Below are positions 20,744 to 31,560 of a DNA stretch of 64,000 bases, piece by piece (the stretch's first letter is position 1; the number at the start of each line of letters is the position of its first letter). Source of the DNA: Telmatospirillum sp. J64-1 (GTDB lineage Bacteria > Pseudomonadota > Alphaproteobacteria > Rhodospirillales > Magnetospirillaceae); NCBI RefSeq assembly GCF_006980715.1, contig NZ_SBHN01000006.1, positions 153,441 to 217,440 on the forward strand. Reading direction: 5' to 3'. Under the pieces are notes generated by a model, which saw only the letters and a program-made list of their open reading frames with translations, searched no databases and was not told the DNA's origin. A program made the position numbers and the translations under genes.

Positions 20744-22732
20744 TCAAAGCTCGATGCCGTCATCAGGGTTCATGGCGACCTGCCGCGCGACCATCCGCAT
20801 GCGCTGGCGCATGGCGCGGGCCTTGGCCGCATCCACGTCCGGTTCGTCGTCCAGAATGTCGAACTCCTGCGTGGGCGACGGCGGCGGCGCGACGATTTCC
20901 TCATGCTCGGGCAATTCCGGCTCGCGGCGGATTCCGGCATTGGCCGGGTCGCCTTCGGCCCTATCGCTGGCGTCTGTCGCGGGATGGCCCGCCGCTGCGA
21001 CCACGCGGCTCGACCAATCGTCGGATGACGGGTTCGCTGCGGCGGGACCGGCTGCCGGATCGGGCGGGGTCAGGATGCGTTCCATGAACCGCGCATCCTC
21101 GAAATAGCGAGCTTTGATGGCCCGGATCGGCGGCGTTCCCGCGACCATGACGATTTCGTCGGATGGCGGAAGCTGCATCACCTCGCCTGGCGTGAGCAGC
21201 GGCCGGGCCGTCTCCTGCCGCGACACCATCAAATGCCCGAGCCACGGGGCCAGCCTATGCCCGGCGTAGTTGGTGGAATCGCGCATCTCGGTCGCGGTGC
21301 CGAGTGCTTCGCTGATCCGTTTCGCGGTCCTCTCGTCGTTCGTGGCGAAGGCGACGCGGACGTGGCAGTTGTCCAAGACGCTGTTGTTTGCGCCGTATGC
21401 CTTCTCGATCTGGTTGAGGCTCTGCGCGATCAGGAAGGATTTCATCCCGTAGCCGGCCATGAAGGCGAGCGCCGATTCAAAGAAGTCGAGCCGGCCGAGT
21501 GCGGGAAACTCATCCAGCATGAGCAGCAGGCGGTGGCGCTTGCCGGACGTGTTCAAATCCTCGGTCAACCGCCTGCCGATCTGGTTTAGGATCAGCCGGA
21601 TCAGCGGCTTCGTCCGGTTGATGTCGGACGGCGGCACGACAAGGTAGAGGCTGACCGGCTCCTTGCTGCCGACCAGATCGGCAATGCGCCAGTCGCACCG
21701 CGCCGTGACGCGCGCCACCACGGGATCGCGGTAGAGGCCGAGATAGGACATGGCGGTGCTGAGAACGCCCGACCGCTCGTTCTCGCTCTTGTTGAGCAGT
21801 TCCCGCGCCGACGACGCGATGACGGGATGAACACCGGCTTCGCCCAGGTGCGGCGTGTCCATCATCGCGCGCAAGGTCGCCTCGACGGGGCGGCGCGGGT
21901 CGGACAGGAAATTGGCGACGCCCGCCAGCGTCTTGTCCGGTTCGGCATAGAGAACATGCAGGATTGCGCCGACAAGCAGGCTGTGGCTGGTCTTTTCCCA
22001 ATGGTTGCGCTTGTCGAGGCTGCCTTCCGGGTCCACCAGAATATCCGCGATGTTCTGAACGTCGCGGACTTCCCATTCGCCTTGCCGGACTTCGAGCAGC
22101 GGATTGTAGGCGGCGGACTTCGCGTTCGTGGGGTCGAACAGCAGGACGCGGCCGTGCTGCGCGCGAAAGCCCGCTGTCAGCGTCCAATTCTCCCCTTTAA
22201 TGTCATGGACGATACAGCTTCCCGGCCAGGTCAGCAGCGTCGGGACGACCAAGCCGACGCCCTTGCCGCTGCGGGTCGGGGCGAAGCAAAGGACATGCTC
22301 GGGACCGTCATGGCGCAGATAGTCATTGGGATGCCTGCCAAGTACGACGCCATCGGGGCCGAGCAATCCTGCCGCACGGATTTCCCTTTCCTCGGCCCAT
22401 CGCGCTGAACCGTAGGTAGCGACGTTGCGCGCCTCTCGCGCCCGGATGATCGACATGAGGATGGCGGCGGCGATGGCGAGGAAGCCGCCCGATACCGCGA
22501 TGATGCCGCCCTCCACGAAGATCGCGGGCGCATAAGCGTCGAAGGAAAACCACCACCAGAAGAAGGCGGGCGGATAATAGACCGGCAGGCCCACCAGCTC
22601 GAACCACGGATTGCCAAGCTGGGACTGGAAGCCGAGGCGGAACGCCGTCCATTGCGTCGCCGCCCACGTCATCACCAGAACGATGGTGGCAACCACCACC
22701 ATCTGGCCCCATAAGATTCGGCCTCCGCGCAT
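20744..22732 (-). CDS. traG: Type IV coupling protein TraG (VirD4-like)
   Basis: A 662-residue membrane ATPase that brings the relaxase-DNA complex to the Trb channel. Two N-terminal helices (MVVVATIVLVMTWAATQW; IIAVSGGFLAIAAAILMSII) are followed by Walker A FAPTRSGKGVGLVVPTLL near residue 145 and Walker B LLLMLDEFPALG near 385. The C-terminal tail is acidic. The ATG at 22732 has GGAG about eight bases upstream; an in-frame TTG 18 bases earlier is less likely. It is separated from the trb operon by four small genes. Confidence 0.95.
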   Translation of the reverse strand: MRGGRILWGQMVVVATIVLVMTWAATQWTAFRLGFQSQLGNPWFELVGLPVYYPPAFFWWWFSFDAYAPAIFVEGGIIAVSGGFLAIAAAILMSIIRAREARNVATYGSARWAEEREIRAAGLLGPDGVVLGRHPNDYLRHDGPEHVLCFAPTRSGKGVGLVVPTLLTWPGSCIVHDIKGENWTLTAGFRAQHGRVLLFDPTNAKSAAYNPLLEVRQGEWEVRDVQNIADILVDPEGSLDKRNHWEKTSHSLLVGAILHVLYAEPDKTLAGVANFLSDPRRPVEATLRAMMDTPHLGEAGVHPVIASSARELLNKSENERSGVLSTAMSYLGLYRDPVVARVTARCDWRIADLVGSKEPVSLYLVVPPSDINRTKPLIRLILNQIGRRLTEDLNTSGKRHRLLLMLDEFPALGRLDFFESALAFMAGYGMKSFLIAQSLNQIEKAYGANNSVLDNCHVRVAFATNDERTAKRISEALGTATEMRDSTNYAGHRLAPWLGHLMVSRQETARPLLTPGEVMQLPPSDEIVMVAGTPPIRAIKARYFEDARFMERILTPPDPAAGPAAANPSSDDWSSRVVAAAGHPATDASDRAEGDPANAGIRREPELPEHEEIVAPPPSPTQEFDILDDEPDVDAAKARAMRQRMRMVARQVAMNPDDGIEL

Positions 22733-22829
22733 CCAGGCTCCAGTCTGCAAAAGGGACGGAGCCGATCAGAGAGTAGGCAATTATGGGACAGGCAACAGGA
22801 AAGAGGATGCCGGAGGGCTACCGGATACT

Positions 22830-22851
22830 ATCGGCGGCAAATAGGACGGGT
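22830..22851. repeat. 22-bp direct repeat, copy 2 (upstream of traG)
   Basis: Identical to 19529-19550 and in the same orientation. It lies 98 bases before the traG start, next to the end of the DUF2285-type gene. The match stops sharply on both sides, which fits a protein-binding site better than a duplicated gene fragment. Confidence 0.7.
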
Positions 22852-22855
22852 CGGG

Positions 22856-23158
22856 TCAGTGCGTCCGGCCCCGCCGTTCTTCGTCGCAGGCTTGTTCGAG
22901 GATTCTGCGGTAGCCCTGATTCGCCATCCATTGCGCGCGGGCAAGATGGCTTTCCCAGCAATGGCGTGTGCTGGTCTCGTCCGTGACGGGATCGCGGTGG
23001 AGGACGATCCGCGCCACCTCCCTCCAGTCGGCCCCTTCCGCCTCCGCGTCGAGCAGCCGAAGATAGGTCACGAAATGCTCTTCGTCGTAGGTGGTGATGG
23101 CAGGGCCGGTCGGAGCCTTATCCTCTACATCGGGATCAAGTTCCGGGCGCACGCTCAT
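22856..23158 (-). CDS. DUF2285-type small protein, copy 1
   Basis: A 100-residue soluble protein containing TYDEEHFVTYLRLLDAEAEG, then ADWREVARIVLH and ESHLARAQWMANQGYRRIL, a pattern I know from DUF2285-associated proteins of alphaproteobacterial conjugative elements. It is clearly homologous to 47275-47562. The ATG at 23158 has AAGGAC just upstream; the longer frame to 23227 has no support. It is transcribed divergently from the XRE regulator across a 30-base palindromic site. Confidence 0.78.
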   Translation of the reverse strand: MSVRPELDPDVEDKAPTGPAITTYDEEHFVTYLRLLDAEAEGADWREVARIVLHRDPVTDETSTRHCWESHLARAQWMANQGYRRILEQACDEERRGRTH

Positions 23159-23240
23159 GAGTGTTGTCCTTCTCGGGGGCGATGCGAAGAACAGTTGCGC
23201 ACGGCCAATATGGCGGATGAATAGCATAGCGCCGGACGAT

Positions 23241-23273
23241 TAGGAACGATCATTCCTAGAATGATCGTTCCTA
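23241..23273. promoter_or_regulatory. Large palindromic operator between DUF2285-type gene and XRE regulator
   Basis: A perfect inverted repeat: 15-base arm TAGGAACGATCATTC at 23241-23255, centre CTA, mirror arm at 23259-23273. It is AT-rich in a GC-rich region and sits in the 134-base gap between two divergent genes, 20 bases before the XRE start codon. It is the probable binding site of the XRE protein. The arm itself contains sub-repeats (GGAACGATC and GATCGTTCC), so more than one dimer could bind. Confidence 0.8.
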
Positions 23274-23292
23274 TGCTGGTTCCCCTCTCGTC

Positions 23293-23514
23293 ATGGATCT
23301 CAAGGAGGTCATGGCGAAAAATCTGCGTCGGACACGTCATGATAAAAAGCTGACGCAAGAGGAACTGGCCGACCGCGCCGGGCTGAGCATGCGCTATGTC
23401 GGGGCTATCGAACGCGGCGACGTGTCCGCGAGCGTGACCGTTCTCGGCCAGATTGCCGATGCCCTTGGGATCGAGCCCGGCGAATTGCTGAAAAGGTCAG
23501 AGGGGTCGGGCTGA
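23293..23514 (+). CDS. XRE-family HTH regulator
   Basis: A 73-residue protein that is almost entirely a helix-turn-helix domain: AKNLRRTRHDKKLTQEELAD then RAGLSMRYVGAIERGDVSAS. A GGAG-type ribosome site (CAAGGAG) lies inside the first codons, and a weaker site precedes the ATG at 23293. It is divergent from the DUF2285-type gene and faces LysR, with which its 3' end overlaps by 18 bases. It probably represses from the adjacent palindrome. Confidence 0.88.
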   Translation: MDLKEVMAKNLRRTRHDKKLTQEELADRAGLSMRYVGAIERGDVSASVTVLGQIADALGIEPGELLKRSEGSG

Positions 23515-24417
23515 CCGTCCCATCTTGCCTGCGAGGGTGAGCAGGTTGTTCAATGCCGCGCTACGGTTGGACGGCGACCAGACGGCCGAGAACGGAACCG
23601 GCTCCAGTTCATCGGCGAACGGCAGGAAGACGATGCCGGTCGTCGGCAGCAGGGACGTTGCCGCGCCGACGATGGTGATGCCGAAGCTCTTTCCCACCAT
23701 GGAAAGCAGCGTGCCGCGCCCCACGTCGAAGCGCAGGATCGACGGCGCGGGCCAGCGCCCGGCGAGGCGCAGAACGATATGGTCATGCACCTGCGGGCCG
23801 GTGCCGCCGTGCCGGACAAGGAAGGTCTCGCCCGCCAGATCGGCCCAGGTGACGGCAGGCTTCCCGGCGAGCTGATGCCCCTCCGGCAGCACGGCCAGAA
23901 GTGGTTCGGTCCAGATCGGTCGGGTATGGCAGTCGGGCAGCTCCGGCGTGCCGGCGACGAACGCTATATCCACCCGGTCGGCGCGAAGCTGCATCACCGC
24001 CTCGCGGGCCGTGCCTTCGATAATCTCCACGTCGATGCCGGGATGGTCTTCGCGATATTGCCCGATCAGTTCGGCGAGGAAGCTGCGCGGGATCAGGGCA
24101 TGGATGCCGATGCGCAGCCGGCCGCACTCCCCTTGCGCCGCCATGCCGGCGGTCTTCACGGCATGGTCGAGTTGATCGACGCCGGCCGACACCCGTTCGA
24201 CAAACAGGCGTCCGGCTTCGGTGAGCCGGACGCCTCGCGTGTTGCGCTCGAACAGGAGGATGCCAAGTTCTTCCTCCAATGCCCTGATCCGGGCGCTGAC
24301 GCTCGACTGGCTGGTGCCGAGTGCCTGGGCAGCGCGGTAGAAGCTGAGATATTCGGCGACGGCGAGCGCCTGAATCAGCGACGCAAGGGGGATGCGCGAC
24401 CCCAGCGCAGTCGGCAT
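23497..24417 (-). CDS. LysR-family transcriptional regulator
   Basis: A 306-residue regulator. The N-terminal winged HTH (about residues 7-65) reads SLIQALAVAEYLSFYRAAQA, then LGTSQSSVSARIRALEEELG and ILLFERNTRGVRLTEAGRLF. The rest is a periplasmic-binding-type effector domain (RLRIGIHALIPRSFLAELIG; PIWTEPLLAVLPEGH). The ATG at 24417 has AAGGGGG upstream; in-frame starts at 24438 and 24462 are alternatives, the last coupled to the upstream MFS gene. LysR genes sit at this place beside traG in related elements; its inducer is unknown. Confidence 0.88.
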   Translation of the reverse strand: MPTALGSRIPLASLIQALAVAEYLSFYRAAQALGTSQSSVSARIRALEEELGILLFERNTRGVRLTEAGRLFVERVSAGVDQLDHAVKTAGMAAQGECGRLRIGIHALIPRSFLAELIGQYREDHPGIDVEIIEGTAREAVMQLRADRVDIAFVAGTPELPDCHTRPIWTEPLLAVLPEGHQLAGKPAVTWADLAGETFLVRHGGTGPQVHDHIVLRLAGRWPAPSILRFDVGRGTLLSMVGKSFGITIVGAATSLLPTTGIVFLPFADELEPVPFSAVWSPSNRSAALNNLLTLAGKMGRSARPL

Positions 24418-24464
24418 GCCCCCTTGGCGATCAATCATGAGTGCTGATCGACGCCGACGCATCG

Positions 24465-25823
24465 CTACCCCTTTGGCCAGTTTTGATGGTGATCATCAAT
24501 AATGTAGGGGTGAGCGTGGCGGATCGGCCCATGGCGATGGACGCGGTTTCCGTCAGCATTGCCAAGGAGCGGCGGCGCATGATCGGTCCCGGCGTCGAGC
24601 GGATGGCTGTGCTCGATTTCGTGGTGATCGTGCTCGATGATATCGGGATCATTTGCGGGCCAGAGCCGCATGGCTGCGATCGCGCCAGATCCAGCCGCGA
24701 TGGCCAACACCGCGAAAGCTATCGTCATCCCGAAACTTGCGCCGAGCCAACCCGCCAGCGGATAGGTCACGAGCCATCCAGCATGCGACAGCGCGAACTG
24801 CGCAGCGAACAGCGACGGCCGATCTTCCGGGTGTGCGGAGCGACGCAGCAGGATACCACCTGGCGTCATGACAGCGGAACCGGCAGCGCCCAGCAAGAGC
24901 CAAAGAACCAGAATCGACCACCAGTTCTGGTAAAACGCGGCGATCGCGAGCAACACCGGCAAAGCCACTGCGCCCGTGATCATGACGCCGCGCGGTGATC
25001 TGCCTTTGAGGAGTTTAAGCAAGGCGATGGCGACGACCATGGAACCAGCCCCATAGGCAGCGAAGAACCATGCCACGTCACCTTCCGTGCCCCCGAAGCC
25101 TGCACGAACGATGACCACCGTGTTCACGATCACCATTGCGCCTGATGCCGCCGCGGCAAAGCTGAGGGCCAGCAACCCACGCAAGCGGGGAGTCGAGAAG
25201 TAAATCCAGGCGCCGCGTGTCAACCGCTCCACGAAGCTGCGCTGAACGGCCTTCACGACGGGCAGCGTGACCGACAGCACCAGGATACCCGACGCCACAA
25301 AGCCGATGGCATTTCCGACGAACAACCAGTGGAAGCTGATGACCGTCAGGAGCAACGCCGCGAGTAGAGGGCTGGCAAGGGATTCGAGATCATAGGCCAG
25401 CCGCGACATGGAGAGCGCGGCCGTGTATTCCTCCTCATCAGGAAGTACATCGGGGATTGTCGCCTGGAAAGTCGGCGTGAACGCCGCCGAGCAGGACTGG
25501 AACAGGAAGACCAGCACATAGATCTGCCAGATCTCCGAGACAAAGGGTAGCAGCAGGACCATCCCTGCCCGAATGAGATCAAGAGTGACGAGCAATGCGC
25601 GGCGCGGCATCCAGCCGGCCAAGGCGCCGGCAAAGGGGGAAACGCCAACATAGGCGATCATCTTGACGGCCAGCGCCACGCCCAGCACCTGGCCCGCATC
25701 CGCGCCGGCGATATCGTAAGCGAGCAGGCCGAGCGCGACGGTCGTGAGGCCCGTCCCGATCAGGGAGAGAACCTGCGCAGCGAAGAGATTTCGATAAGTT
25801 CGGTTGGCGAGGATCGAAAGCAT
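24465..25823 (-). CDS. MFS efflux transporter, NreB-like, with His-rich tail
   Basis: A 452-residue major-facilitator protein with 12 hydrophobic helices, beginning MLSILANRTYRNLFAAQVLS. The C-terminal 50 residues are full of His and Asp (EHDHHEIEHSHPLDAGTDHA; HRHGPIRHAHPYIIDDHHQN), as in NreB-type nickel or related metal exporters. The ATG at 25823 has AGGAT upstream and lies only 7 bases after the stop of a 43-codon frame. A CueR-type dyad is found 190 bases upstream, so it probably belongs to the copper regulon. Metal specificity is uncertain. Confidence 0.87.
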   Translation of the reverse strand: MLSILANRTYRNLFAAQVLSLIGTGLTTVALGLLAYDIAGADAGQVLGVALAVKMIAYVGVSPFAGALAGWMPRRALLVTLDLIRAGMVLLLPFVSEIWQIYVLVFLFQSCSAAFTPTFQATIPDVLPDEEEYTAALSMSRLAYDLESLASPLLAALLLTVISFHWLFVGNAIGFVASGILVLSVTLPVVKAVQRSFVERLTRGAWIYFSTPRLRGLLALSFAAAASGAMVIVNTVVIVRAGFGGTEGDVAWFFAAYGAGSMVVAIALLKLLKGRSPRGVMITGAVALPVLLAIAAFYQNWWSILVLWLLLGAAGSAVMTPGGILLRRSAHPEDRPSLFAAQFALSHAGWLVTYPLAGWLGASFGMTIAFAVLAIAAGSGAIAAMRLWPANDPDIIEHDHHEIEHSHPLDAGTDHAPPLLGNADGNRVHRHGPIRHAHPYIIDDHHQNWPKG

Positions 25824-25830
25824 GGTGATC

Positions 25831-25962
25831 CTAACGGCAGGCGGAAACTTCGCGCCCCGCCGATCCAAACAGGATCACGTCGAAGCGCTCGCAGGTCGTG
25901 CCTTCGACCGGCGGGCTGAATTTCCTTTCAACCGAGAAATTGTTCTTCACCGGAACGCTCAT
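25831..25962 (-). CDS. Small 43-residue ORF upstream of the MFS exporter
   Basis: An unrecognised short frame: ATG at 25962 with GGAGG nine bases upstream, stop (TAG) 7 bases before the MFS start. The product starts MSVPVKNNFSVERKFSPPVE and has two Cys, one at the penultimate position. The strong ribosome site and tight spacing suggest that it is translated and coupled to the exporter. It could be a leader peptide or a small metal-related protein. No homology is claimed. Confidence 0.5.
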   Translation of the reverse strand: MSVPVKNNFSVERKFSPPVEGTTCERFDVILFGSAGREVSACR

Positions 25963-26009
25963 TGCCGCCTCCTAACCTTCGTCAACGGGTGTCAAACAGC
26001 ACCGTGCGC

Positions 26010-26031
26010 CTTCCAAGGGTTGGAAGGTCAA
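26010..26031 (-). promoter_or_regulatory. CueR-type dyad promoter upstream of the MFS gene
   Basis: Reading on the minus strand, TTGACC at 26031-26026 overlaps the perfect dyad CTTCCAA-ccc-TTGGAAG at 26026-26010, the arrangement of CueR promoters with a long spacer. The expected -10 (minus strand CACGGT at 26006-26001) is poor. It points to the 43-codon ORF and the MFS exporter. Confidence 0.7.
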
Positions 26032-26278
26032 GACCCTATTTCATCTTGATTTCCAACAACCCAAACCAAACTCGCACTCGATTGAAAGCAGCAGGTTCAA
26101 CCTTCGTACTACCGCTCAGACAGGAAGCGGAACGATGAACCTTCCATGCAGAGCCAAAGACGCGAGTGCCGAAATCGCGACGTGCTTCGGATGCTCCGCT
26201 GATTTTCGCTAGTCATCGGCATGGTCCTCGTCGATGTGGGTCATTGGGGAGGCGGGGCAGTCATGTGGTGCCTCTGAC

Positions 26279-26764
26279 TTAGATTTCCCGTGGCCCGAGA
26301 AAGCGTCCGAAGCTCCGGGTGGTCGGGCCGAACAGGAACGCTTCATAGGGCTCGGGATCGACTCCGGGAAAATCCATGCCGGGCGAACCGGCAGGCATTC
26401 CGGGCACGGCCAGCCCCGTCGCGTCAGGCCGCTCGGCCAGCAGGCGGCGGATCGCCGCGGCAGGCGCATGGCCCTCGACCACATAGCCCCCCACCTCGGC
26501 GGTGTGGCACGATGCCATATCGGCTGGCACGCCGAGCCGCTGCTTGAGGCGGTCCATGTCGGTGGATTCTACCACTTGCACCGGGAAGCCTGCGGCCTCG
26601 ATATGCGCGACCCAGCCATCGCAGCAGCCGCAGGATGGATCCTTGGTGACGTTCACCAGGGGCAGCGTTTCGGCATGTCCCGATCCTGCCATGGTCATCA
26701 GCAGGGGCAGCGCGCCGGCGGCCGTCAGAACGGTGCGCCGGCTGATGTGGTGATCGATTCTCAT
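26279..26764 (-). CDS. DUF411 periplasmic metal-binding protein
   Basis: A 161-residue protein with a Tat-like or Sec signal (HISRRTVLTAAGALPLLMTM up to GHAE) followed by the DUF411 domain: VTKDPSCGCCDGWVAHIEAA, then MASCHTAEVGGYVVEGHAP and GLAVPGMPAGSPGMDFPG. The CGCC and CH motifs are conserved metal-binding candidates. I use the ATG at 26764, which has GAGG about 8 bases upstream. DUF411 proteins are standard members of copper-resistance clusters; binding of Cu is inferred. Confidence 0.87.
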   Translation of the reverse strand: MRIDHHISRRTVLTAAGALPLLMTMAGSGHAETLPLVNVTKDPSCGCCDGWVAHIEAAGFPVQVVESTDMDRLKQRLGVPADMASCHTAEVGGYVVEGHAPAAAIRRLLAERPDATGLAVPGMPAGSPGMDFPGVDPEPYEAFLFGPTTRSFGRFLGPREI

Positions 26765-26864
26765 CGTCAAACCTCGTTTCATGGATTCATTGTCTCGCTG
26801 TCACGGTCCGCATGCGGCGCACAAAGGGGTGAGCAGCAAATCGAAGCCCGCGACACTCCCATCG

Positions 26865-29258
<2,394 letters not shown>

Positions 29259-29277
29259 TTTCACGCGTCCTCGGCGT

Positions 29278-29445
29278 CTAAGCTTGCTCTTTGCCTATTC
29301 TGCGCCTTCCAACCGTTGGAAGGTCAAGAGGTGATCGGAGTCCAGAGTTCCTGCCATCAGCGGTGAGCCAGCCCGAAATGACGAGTGCTTTGCGATCACC
29401 ACTCGCGGACATGTGGCCGGCATGGCCACCGTTAGACATTGACAT
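29278..29445 (-). pseudogene. Truncated cation-transporter-like N-terminal fragment
   Basis: A 55-codon frame with a very good ribosome site (AAGGAG, eight bases before the ATG at 29445). The start MSMSNGGHAGHM followed by DRKALVISGWLT resembles the N-terminus of CDF-type cation transporters, but after LT the reading turns into low-complexity sequence and runs through the CueR dyad of the copper ATPase. It is best read as a remnant cut off when the cluster was assembled. The family assignment rests on about 25 residues only. Confidence 0.35.
29297..29327 (-). promoter_or_regulatory. CueR-type dyad promoter of the copper ATPase
   Basis: Minus strand: TTGACC at 29327-29322, a 19-base spacer containing the perfect dyad CCTTCCAAcggTTGGAAGG at 29323-29305, and a -10 like CAGAAT at 29302-29297. 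It drives the ATPase that starts at 29258. The long spacer is the hallmark of MerR-family control. Confidence 0.8.
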
Positions 29446-29504
29446 GAGTTCACTCCTTGTTGCCAAAGGAGGACGCCGGTGCCGGCGTCCTCTGCCAGCG
29501 CCGC

Positions 29505-31013
29505 CTATGCGCTGACCGCGAATTCGGTCATCATGCCTGTTTCAAGATGCGGCATATGATGGCAATGCAGCATCCAGCGCGCGGCTTCTCCGGCATCGAG
29601 TGCCACGTCGACCATCGACATCGGCGGCACATACACCGTGTCCCGCCGCGCGCCCGTGACCGCACGTCCATTCAGCCCGACGACCTGGAACACATGGCCG
29701 TGGAGATGCATCGGGTGACCCATCATCGACATATTGTGGAAGGACAGCACGATCCGTTCGCCGCGCCTCGCGGTAACCGGGCGATGCTGGCCCCAGACGG
29801 CACCGTTGATCGTCCACACATAGGGCTGCATCGAGCCGCCCAGCATCACCATGTGGCTGCGGTCCACCGGCCGGTCCGGCAAGGTCTCAGAGGCGATCAG
29901 GCGCGTCTCCTGCGCAAGGTCGGTGTCAAAGGCCGGTGCTTCGGTTTCTGCCAAAGCATCAATGTGCCGTATCTCGGCGCCCGGAGTGGCAAGGATCAGA
30001 CCGGTGCGCTCCGGCGCGCCTTCTCGCAGCGCGAGGATCGGCCAGGCACCGCCCTCCGAAGGCAGGTCGATCTCAAGGTCGAGCCGTTGGCCCATGGCCA
30101 GACCGAACCTCGTGCCGGAGAGTGGCTGAACGGCATGGCCATCAACCGCGACGAGCCGGGCCTGCGCTTCGCCGGTGTCGAGCCAGAACACAGTCGCCGC
30201 AGCGGCGTTGATAACCCGCAGGCGGATACGCCCGCCGCGCTCGACCTGCACCACTTCCGGGTCCGAGAGCGTGCGATCGTTGGCAAGATAGGCGTCCCAG
30301 TCGTAGTCGTTGAGGTCCATCGCCATATTGTCCATGGACCCCATTCCCATCATGCCACCCATGGCGCCGTGATCCATGCCATTCATCGGCATGTTTCCCA
30401 TCGCGCCGTGGTCCATACCGGACATTCCGCTCGTGCCTGCGCCTTCGCCGCTTCCGTGACTGCCCGTGGCGCCATGGCCGGACTTGATGTCAGCCATCAC
30501 CTCCTCGGGCGCCTTGAACGAGAAATCATGCAGAAACAGCACCACCTCCTGCCGGTCAGCCGCGACATCCTCGGCGCTGCGCACGATCAGTGGCGCGGCC
30601 AGAAGGCGCATCTCGTGCAGCGGCACATGCGCGTGCATCCAGTAGGTGCCAGGCAGAGGTGCGAAGTCATAGGCGCGTGTCTCGCCGGGGGCGAGCATCG
30701 GCAAGGGCATGTCGGGCACGCCATCCTGCGCATTGGGCGGGATCTGGCCGTGCCAGTGAATCAGTGTGGCGGTATCGAGTTCGTTTGTTAGATCCACCCG
30801 GAAGGCCATGCCGGGATCGAGTGTCAGGCCCTGTCCTGATGGCCCGGCAAGACCCCAGACAGTGGCGGCGCGTCCGTCGATGTCCAGCGTCCGGCTGGCG
30901 GCGCGAAGCGACAGCGGCGTGGCGTCCTGCGCTGTCGCCATCCGGGGCACATGAGCGTAGGCCAGCATGGCTGCGCCAGCGGCGAGAAAGCCGCGTCGTG
31001 AAAGGGTATTCAT
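29505..31013 (-). CDS. Multicopper oxidase (CopA/CueO-like)
   Basis: A 502-residue periplasmic cuprous oxidase. The Tat signal SRRGFLAAGAAMLAYA leads into the cupredoxin domains, with copper ligands in HWHGQIPPN (near residue 87), YWMHAHVPLHE (near 125), HPMHLHGHVFQVVG (near 425) and HCHHMPHLETGMM (near 482). Between domains is a Met/His/Gly-rich insertion (about residues 190-235: GMSGMDHGAMGNMPMNGMDH), typical of copper-resistance oxidases. It is followed by the transporter fragment and ATPase and preceded by a small Cys-rich periplasmic protein. Confidence 0.94.
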   Translation of the reverse strand: MNTLSRRGFLAAGAAMLAYAHVPRMATAQDATPLSLRAASRTLDIDGRAATVWGLAGPSGQGLTLDPGMAFRVDLTNELDTATLIHWHGQIPPNAQDGVPDMPLPMLAPGETRAYDFAPLPGTYWMHAHVPLHEMRLLAAPLIVRSAEDVAADRQEVVLFLHDFSFKAPEEVMADIKSGHGATGSHGSGEGAGTSGMSGMDHGAMGNMPMNGMDHGAMGGMMGMGSMDNMAMDLNDYDWDAYLANDRTLSDPEVVQVERGGRIRLRVINAAAATVFWLDTGEAQARLVAVDGHAVQPLSGTRFGLAMGQRLDLEIDLPSEGGAWPILALREGAPERTGLILATPGAEIRHIDALAETEAPAFDTDLAQETRLIASETLPDRPVDRSHMVMLGGSMQPYVWTINGAVWGQHRPVTARRGERIVLSFHNMSMMGHPMHLHGHVFQVVGLNGRAVTGARRDTVYVPPMSMVDVALDAGEAARWMLHCHHMPHLETGMMTEFAVSA

Positions 31014-31085
31014 GGTCGTCTCCTCGGGACAGCAGTCCCGTTTCTCAAAGCTGTCGGAAGACCACGGGCCGAAGCCCGGGCGCGA

Positions 31086-31445
31086 TCAGAGGAGACGGAT
31101 CTTCGGAGGACGCTCGTTCAGACCAAGCGCCCGACCGGCGATGCTTGCATCAGGCGGCAGGACATAGATGGTTGGCGTGTATTGGTTTCCAGAACCACTG
31201 CTCGGTGATATGAGAAAGAGCGAAAAACCTGCACAAACCAGTTCACAGGTTCCCGCATCCATATCTGCCGATCCGCAGTGTTTGCTGCTGCATGCAGGCT
31301 CGATGCCGGCTGCGGAGTTCATCATCTCGTTCACATGAACAGCTTGATCTGGCGTTATGCTCATGCGTACAGCGTGCGCGGAGAGCACCATCGTCATGAC
31401 GGCGACCGCGACTATGGCAAGCATGGATACAACACGCGCAAACAT
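31086..31445 (-). CDS. Small Cys-rich periplasmic protein
   Basis: A 119-residue protein, start chosen at 31445 so that a signal peptide comes first (FARVVSMLAIVAVAVMTMVL ending SAHA). The mature part contains four Cys (ACSSKHCGSADMDAGTCELVC) then a hydrophobic patch and PPKIRLL at the end. I recognise no family; position directly before the multicopper oxidase and the Cys/His cluster suggest metal binding or redox function. No clear ribosome site precedes the ATG, and the frame is open to 31562. Confidence 0.6.
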   Translation of the reverse strand: MFARVVSMLAIVAVAVMTMVLSAHAVRMSITPDQAVHVNEMMNSAAGIEPACSSKHCGSADMDAGTCELVCAGFSLFLISPSSGSGNQYTPTIYVLPPDASIAGRALGLNERPPKIRLL

Positions 31446-31560
31446 ACTGGAAAGATAGGCGCTGCTTACCGGAATGTCTATTGCAGATGGCGTCGCACCT
31501 CTGGCAAGTCTTCTTGACTCTCTCGTGAGTTGCAATTCCTCGCTACTGAACATGCGTGCC

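Noticed and set aside
26134..26211. A 25-codon frame beginning MNLPCRAKDASAE with two Cys in CFGC
   Set aside because: No ribosome site and no link to a neighbouring gene; could occur by chance.
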